A stretch of DNA of 64,000 nucleotides, taken from NCBI GenBank assembly GCA_028671895.1, contig CM053799.1:43711455-43775454 (forward strand). The letters are read 5' to 3'. The position numbers and the translations under genes are program-made. This DNA comes from Oenanthe sinensis (lineage: Eukaryota; Streptophyta; Magnoliopsida; Apiales; Apiaceae). Positions 57,649 to 64,000 of this stretch are shown piece after piece. Below the pieces are notes generated by a model that was given only the letters and a program-made list of their open reading frames with translations, was not told where the DNA came from and ran no database searches. Positions within the stretch are counted from its first letter, which is position 1; every line of letters starts with the position of its first letter.

Positions 57649-60395
57649 GCAAGCTCATGATCATACTGTTTTTCCTTAAGCTCCGCTTTCTTTTCAAGAA
57701 AAACAGCCTCATCCTGCATCATCTTCATTTTATAGAATTGGGCTTGTTCCAAGGCCAGCTGTTGGGCTTCTAGAGTTTCCTTATCAACAGGTATTTCTTC
57801 AGGCTGTCCGGAAGACATTCCAGCACCTCCACCTTGTTCCTTCAAAGATCTTCTAATAGCATGTGCTAACGGAACATCCTCCATATCAGAATCTGAATCA
57901 AGTACTGCATGTGCCTCTTCCTGATGACGACTCAAGTCAATGAATGGCTCTTCTTGTTCAGCCACCACTGCCTTACCCTTCCTCTTTCTTTGAGCCTCCT
58001 CATCAATTACTGGCTCATTTTCTTTGACAAGATCAGTCTGTTCTCCAATTTCTTCAATAATTAGCGACTGCTGTCTCGTCTCTTTTCCACTCTCCCCCTT
58101 AGGTGAGTTATCCTGACCATCACCCTTCTCTCCAGATCCACCAGTAGCATAGGAACCACCAAAACCAGATCCCGAGGGTCTAGCTCCACGAGCACCGCCA
58201 GCACCACCAGCACCACCAGCACCACCAGCATCATCAGTATCTGGGGGAGCCTGAGTAGTTTGATCGTCAAAGCACTCTGGGGGAACAAAGCTCCTAACTG
58301 CATACAACATTCTGCTTATCTCCGTTGCCATTGTATGCATTATGCTTTCCACTGCTCCCATCCTATCATAAAGAGTGCTGCCCAAGACACCACCAGCATG
58401 GCCCAAGTCATTTACCTTGTTTGCCAAATCATCGAATGCTGTTGCTTGACTTGCCATTCGTGCTGCGTAGTCATCTAGAGCGCGCTTGTTGTCACCAACA
58501 TTGATCCCTAACTGCTCCATGGACTGTCCAAACTACTTGATTACATTTTCCATTGTTGTCATACGAGTGTGAAGATTGACAAGATTAAGGGACGGTGTTT
58601 GGCTTGGGTGTCCTCGCTCTAAAAATCGTTCTGTTACTGTTTGTCGCTCGGTTTCGGGCCTTGAAAATGAAGGTCCCTCACTCCCTAAACGCTCACACAC
58701 ACTCCCTGTCTCACGCTCGTGTATGTCTTCAATAAGATTCCTGAAAGTGAAAGCAGTACCTGCAGAAACTGGATAAGTAAAGTGAGTAGCAGTTATGGGA
58801 TCTGTTTCTGTCATAGCCTGAGGTGGAATCTCAGGGTGAGAGGCTGCAGAGTGTTCTAGTACAACATCAGAACCGATCCTCTCTGCAGCATCAGTATGTA
58901 CCGGTGAAGGTACTTCTGAAGCAATGAAAGCTTCTGGCCTTTCTGAAGCAACAAGCTCTTCAGAAGGCTCCAGATCCTCACCAAGATTCTTAGGTGTAGA
59001 ATGTGCAAAGGTAGAACCACTCTCGTGAGGTGGAGTGGGTGTGAATGACATTCTAGGTTTGGACTGGGCTGAAGAAGTTGCAGCATGTGAAAATTTGGCT
59101 TTCTTCCGAATAACTGGCTGCACTTCGGGGTCACTCTCCGAGCTCTCACCTAAATCTACAGATGCCAGCCTTTTAACTCCCGACAGCAAGGGTGAAATAG
59201 AAGAATCAAGAGTTTCAGACTCAGAGTTAGAAATATAGCTCGCACCCTGGGATAGATCCTGCGGGCTAGCAGAATCTTGGGCAATGGAATCAGATTTAGA
59301 TAAAGAAGTAGCAGTAGTGTGAACAGAGAGTTGCTCTTGTTCATAGAAATTACCTCCTTCATTACCTTGTTCAGCAAAGGGATCAGGATCAGCATGAGGA
59401 GTAGTTTGTCTTTCCCTTTGACCGGCAGAGGTTTGACCGTGAGAGTGGCCATCATCATCTTCATCACTTTGAGGCTCTTCAGGAATCCCTTGAAATGCGT
59501 CAGCATGTGCAGATGGATTCTGAGCATGTGAAGATACGTGCGAGGTTCCCGCCATAGTAGTAATACCTGCATCATACTGAAGCCACACTTGAATATTAGC
59601 AGGAATAATCAGTGCTTTAGTGTGATGTTTATCCTGGTTAGCAATTTTTGTGAGTGACTTGGTGCCCATGCCAAGTGATGCAGATGTTTTACTCGATGCA
59701 AATGCCTGTCTTACAGCGAAAGCATTAGTCGGTACTAAATGATTAATGAGCATTTGTAAGAAACGAGGATACCAGCATACAACATTAGTAGTTGCAAGGT
59801 TTCTGTTTTCAGATGATCCCATTGTAGCCACTATTTCAGAAAGAACGATTCTTCCATAATTAATGTCTAGTTCACGGGCTAGGGAAACGGCAAAGATCTG
59901 TATGGGAATTGGAATCTGATGATAATCTTTTTCGCGCGGCCGAAAACATCTCGTGATGGCCTCGAAAAAGTAATTCCATTCCACCTGGAAGTATTGTTTC
60001 TGGATGGCGCCAGCTAAGATCCGTCCAGAAGGGGGATAGCATCCAATCTCCTCAAAGAATTTGAGACGATCTGCCGTTGAAGGTTCAGGGTCATAAACAT
60101 CTTTAACTGGAAATCCCAGAACCCTGTTGAACACTTCCTCCGTTACTTCATATTCCTGACCCGCCAAGGTAAACCTGAAACCATAGGGGGTATTTTTGCT
60201 CCCAAAAGTAACCGCACTAGTCCATAATTGCTGTAAAGCATCATGGACTAGTGTTGGTTTAGCAGTAAAAGCAACACTAGCCTTGGAGTACAAATTAAGA
60301 AATCGTATCCAAAACTTGAAGCGCGGGAGATGATCACCAATTTCCGTACTAATGTTATAAAAATTATTTTTCGCAAGAATAAATTGGTGAGCCAT
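57649..60395 (-). pseudogene. D env-like ORF, N-terminal part
   Basis: Starts at ATG 60395 (MAHQFILAKNNFYNISTEIG). The first 230 residues form a globular domain (LPRFKFWIRFLNLYSKASVA, FRFTLAGQEYEVTEEVFNRV, IPIPIQIFAVSLARELDINY) of the plant transposon protein-like family found in SIRE env-like ORFs. A long Ser/Glu/Pro-rich linker follows. One TAG at 58533 interrupts; then come a helical region, a GGAGGAGGAGGARGARP tract and RKRKGKAV. The frame is cut by the CACTA end at 57645. No signal peptide or obvious membrane helix. Function unknown. Confidence 0.8.
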
Positions 60396-60945
60396 TTGTA
60401 AAATAATTTTCCTTGAGTTAATGTGATATTTTGAAAAGAAACAATTAACGTAAATACGTAAGGAAAAAAATGTAATCTAATTAATTCCTTTTAGAGAATC
60501 GAGAAGATGAACAGCCGATTTGAACTAAACTACGGAATTAATTATAATCAAAATCAAAACAACCAAAATCCAGTCCAGTAAATAATGCAACCCCAAATCA
60601 GTGATATAAAAACTAAACTGTGTTTGTAAATAACCGTGATAGTTGTGTATATGACAAACTGAACAGATGAACAGACGGGTCCAAATACACAATAACAGGG
60701 CAAACAGAGAATAGTAAATATAAAACGGGCAGCAGTTCGAGATATGTAAGAGTTTTAACACAACTCGAATGAACAGAGCAATGACTGTTTGAAATCGCAG
60801 GGAGGGAGGGCGGGGGCTGTAAAAATTTAGGGTTAAAACAATTAGGTAAAAGTGAAAAGAAAGACGGGTTAATGTTGTATACATAGGCATATATGTGCAA
60901 AGACGAGAATATCCCTGTAAAAAAGGAAAAAAAACGTTAAGTACA
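60396..60945 (-). other. D spacer upstream of env-like ORF
   Basis: AT-rich, with a GA/GC-rich patch (GCAGGGAGGGAGGGCGGGGG, 60798-60817). An open minus frame at 60525-61079 is low in complexity, Leu/Phe/Tyr-rich, and runs into the repeat array, so I do not call it a gene. A splice acceptor for a spliced env-like message could lie here; none could be fixed. Confidence 0.4.
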
Positions 60946-60949
60946 TACA

Positions 60950-61640
60950 GGGGAACATCAAGTCGAACACTATCTCGAACATCTAAGTCGAAATTCGAGA
61001 TGAGTTTCGAGATAGGAGCTATCTCGAACATCAAGTCGAATATTCGAGATAAAGTTCGAGATGACACTAACTCGAACAAATAATCACTTGATCAATTAAT
61101 ACAGCTGAATAAACCCACCAGGGAATCCTATCTCGAATATTAAGACAAAATTCCAAAGAAAAGGAGTAAAATTTCAAGTACAAACCTGGGAATACTATCT
61201 CGAACATCAAGTCGAATATTCGAGATAATGTTCGAGATGGGACTCAAGTCGAACATCAAGTCGAATATTCGAGATAATGTTCGAGATGGGACTCAAGTCG
61301 AACATCAAGTCGAATATTCGAGATAATGTTCGAGATGGGACTCAAGTCGAACATCAAGTCGAATATTCGAGATAATGTTCGAGATGGGACTCAAGTCGAA
61401 CATCAAGTCGAATATTCGAGATAATGTTCGAGATGGGACTCAAGTCGAACATCAAGTCGAATATTCGAGATAATGTTCGAGATGGGACTCAAGTCGAACA
61501 TCAAGTCGAATATTCGAGATAATGTTCGAGATGGGACTCAAGTCGAACATCAAGTCGAATATTCGAGATAATGTTCGAGATGGGACTCAAGTCGAACATC
61601 AAGTCGAATATTCGAGATAATGTTCAAGATAGAGATTAAC
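60950..61640. repeat. 49-bp tandem array in D pol-env spacer
   Basis: GGGACTCAAGTCGAACATCA starts at 61239, 61288, 61337, 61386, 61435, 61484, 61533 and 61582, exactly 49 apart and nearly identical. Diverged units lie at 60950-61080 and 61194. Each unit holds TCGAATATTCGA, a perfect palindrome, within ATCTCGAACAT...ATGTTCGAGAT arms. The unit is related to the 49-bp unit in the D LTR. Confidence 0.95.
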
Positions 61641-61649
61641 TCGAACAAT

Positions 61650-62234
61650 TTCCCAGACTTGGAAAAAAAAATTTCTCGAATATTCTTCCCAGACACAGAA
61701 TTTTCAAAATTTTTAATTTTGAAGATAGTCATAATAATTTGGCAATTTTTGCAATAAAAACAACAATTAAAATTTTGCCAAATTAAGATAAACATCAATT
61801 CAAGGATTTTTATCAAAGCAAATAATAAAAACATTCCTTGACAATTCTAAGGCCTCTTAAATTAAACAACATTACATGAAAAACACAGGTAAATTCATCT
61901 AAAAATCATAAAAAAATTAGAATAATATGAATTTAACTCCCCCTATGATCATGCAATCATACCAGCATAAATTCAAAGATTTAACTAATAATTTCACATA
62001 AAACACAATGAATTCATGTAAAATAACACAACATGCATCCTAAATTACTTATTACTTAATCATTTTAAAGTCTAAGTCCATAATGATTAATTAGCATGCA
62101 GAAGTGATATTTTGAGCAATTGTAGAGATTATTTACATATGTTTTCAACTTTGTATCAATAAAATAGGCAAATGACAAGACTAAAAACATATGTTCATGA
62201 TTAAAAACTGAAATTTTGCAGATAGCAGAAATCA
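61650..62234 (-). other. D non-coding stretch after pol
   Basis: AT-rich, no ORF or array. On plus an ACTCCCCCTATGATCATGC stretch near 61938 is a purine-rich tract on minus (AGGGGGAGT), possibly a second internal polypurine tract. Otherwise nothing recognised. Confidence 0.4.
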
Positions 62235-64000
62235 CTAACTTGTGTTAAGCATTCCCAATTCACCAACCAACCTATTGAATGTTACTTCATCAAGAGGTTT
62301 AGTGAATATATCTGCAATTTGTTGCATTGTGGGCACAAAATGTAGCTCCACAGTCCCACCTCGACATGTTCTCTAATGAAATGATACCTGATATCTATAT
62401 GCTTGGTTCTTGAGTGGTCTACAGGATTGTTGGTCATGGCAATGGCACTTGTGTTGTCACACATGATTGGAATCTTTTTGTGCTCCATGCCATAATCTTT
62501 CAATTGGTTCCTCATCCACAGTATTTGAGCTACACAGCTTCCAGCAGCAATATACTCAGCTTCAGCAGTAGAAGTAGATACTGTGTGTTGCTTTTTGCTT
62601 TGCCAGGACACCAATCTTCTGCCAAGAAATTGACATGCACCAGATGTGCTTTTTCTATCAATCCTGCAACCTGCATAGTCTGAATCCGAATAGCCAATTA
62701 GATTAAAACCTGTATCTCTTGGGTACCAAATCCCTAGATTTGATGTTCCCTTGAGATACCTAAAGATTCGTTTGACGGCTATGAGATGTGATTCTCTAGG
62801 ATCCACTTGGAACCTTGCACACAAACAAGTTGCGAACATAATATCGGGTCTACTTGCAGTTAAATAGAGGAGTGAGCCAATCATACCTCGATAGCTTGTG
62901 ATGTCAACTGGTTTACCTGATTTGTCTTCATCAAGCTTCGTGGTTGTTGCCATGGGAGTCTTAGCTGTTGATGCATCTTCTAGATTATACTTCTTGAGTA
63001 AATCTTTGATGTACTTGGACTGACAGATAAAGATTCCATCTTTTCTTTGACTGATCTGTACTCCAAGGAAGAAGGACAGCTCTCCCATCATGCTCATCTC
63101 ATACTTATCCTGCATTAACTTGGCAAATTTCTCGCACAAGCGCTCATTAGATGACCCAAAAATAATATCGTCCACATAGACTTGAACAAGTATTAAATCA
63201 CTTTTTACATTTTTATAGAACAATGTTTTATCAATTACTCCCCTAGTAAAACCACTTGCAATTAAGAACAAGGATAGGGTTTCATACCATCGTCTTGGGG
63301 ATTGTTTGAGGCCATAGACAGCTTTGAAAAGAAGATACACAAAATCTACAAGTTCTGGATCAACAAAGCCAGGTGGCTGTTCCAGATATACTTCTTCTTC
63401 TAGCTCTCCATTCAGGAAGGCACTTTTCACATCCATCTGAAAAACCTTGAAGTTCTTGTGTGCTGCAAAGGCCAAGAACATCCTGACTGCCTCAAGTCTT
63501 GCAACTGGAGCGTAGGTCTCATCATAATCAATACCTTCTTTTTGAGAATAACCCTTCGCTACGAAACGAGCCTTGTTTCGTGTTACAAGTCCGTCTTCAT
63601 CCAGTTTATTTCTGAATACCCACTTAGTTCCAATTACTGATCTGTTCTTCGGTCGGGGTACCAGCTTCCAAACTTTCTGCCTTTCAAACTGATTGAGCTC
63701 CTCTTGCATTGCAATCACCCAATCAGTATCAACAAGAGCTTCTTCTATTTCTTTAGGTTCAAGCTTGGATAAAAACCCAGAATATAAGCAAATATTAGCC
63801 ATGTCAGCTCTTGCAGTTCTTCTAGTAGTCACACCAGCATCTGGATCACCAATTATTAATTCAAACGGATGGTCTCTACTCCATACTCGTTCTCTTGGAA
63901 ATTGTCTTGATGATTCAGCTTGACTTTCTGAGTTGTTGTGTTGACTACTTGTGGTATTTCCACTAACTCCCCCTGAGTTAGTGCCAGCTCCTACAGAACT
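62235..64000 (-). pseudogene. D pol: RT and RNase H (5' part outside window)
   Basis: Open on minus from the window edge. [62 protein letters not shown] and the intact catalytic YVDDIIFG. RNase [50 protein letters not shown] and [19 protein letters not shown] single-base frameshift near 62360 throws the last 40 or so residues out of frame; the expected end GMLNTS with its stop is at 62235 in the other frame. Apart from this it is undamaged. Upstream text ([17 protein letters not shown]) is the integrase-RT linker. Confidence 0.85.

Larger units (their letters stand above)
48268..64000 (-). mobile_element. Element D, SIRE-type copia with env-like ORF, young
   Basis: Minus-strand order within the window: pol (64000-62235), a 1.8-kb spacer with a 49-bp array, env-like ORF (60395 down to 49829, split by a CACTA transposon), 3' UTR, polypurine tract, 3' LTR (49420-48268). 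The 5' LTR, gag and integrase lie beyond the window. Only a few defects are visible: one frameshift in RNase H and two stops in env-like. It is the freshest retroelement here. Confidence 0.85.

Noticed and set aside
60525..61079. 184-codon minus frame upstream of the env-like ORF
   Set aside because: Low complexity, runs into the 49-bp array, no domain; kept only as spacer.

Overview
The window looks like intergenic DNA from a large, repeat-rich plant genome, most likely a eudicot. The evidence is AT-rich sequence, Ty1/copia elements of the SIRE type carrying envelope-like ORFs, a Ty3/gypsy element of the Tat type with a second RNase H and an antisense ORF, and a CACTA transposon. I see no host gene, rRNA, tRNA or CRISPR array, so the species cannot be named. 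Almost every base belongs to a mobile element or its remains, and most elements are nested in one another.

Layout. 1-4958: SIRE-like family A; a head-to-head inverted repeat (1-2266) runs into a plus-strand 3' LTR (3344-4958). 4959-13202: 5'-truncated Tat gypsy element on plus, with gag-PR-RT-RH-second RH-IN full of stops, an antisense ORF, an 80/90-bp tandem array and the end of its 3' LTR. 13203-15534: remnants of an old minus-strand copia (X) broken by a probable gypsy solo LTR. 15200-25549: a direct tandem duplication with a 5175-bp unit, covering the old debris, part of the LTR of element C, the 3' LTR of copia B, and the C-terminal half of B pol. 25550-27192: the rest of B (IN core, PR, gag). 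27193-28590: B leader and a GC-rich hairpin repeat. 28591-30710: a second, older composite of C LTR plus B LTR. 30711-40125: element C, a SIRE-type copia on minus (env-like, RNase H, RT, IN, PR, gag; 5' end lost). 40126-42820: fragment E, an env-like C-terminus plus a family A LTR with a 26-bp array. 43140-47305: another family A copy on minus. 48268-64000: element D, a much fresher SIRE on minus (3' LTR, env-like ORF, pol), split in its env-like ORF by a complete 6.4-kb CACTA transposon (51240-57645).

Working together. Nothing here forms a host pathway. The functional units are retroelement cassettes (LTR promoter, gag, PR-IN-RT-RNase H, env-like, polypurine tract, LTR) and one DNA transposon (terminal inverted repeats plus TNP2 transposase). 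The oldest layers (X, Tat, B, C) carry many stops that look like C-to-T decay. D and the CACTA element are nearly intact. Three SIRE-like groups (A, C, D) each carry a private short repeat motif in the LTR; in C and D the same motif reappears inside the internal region, which is the most unusual pattern in the window.
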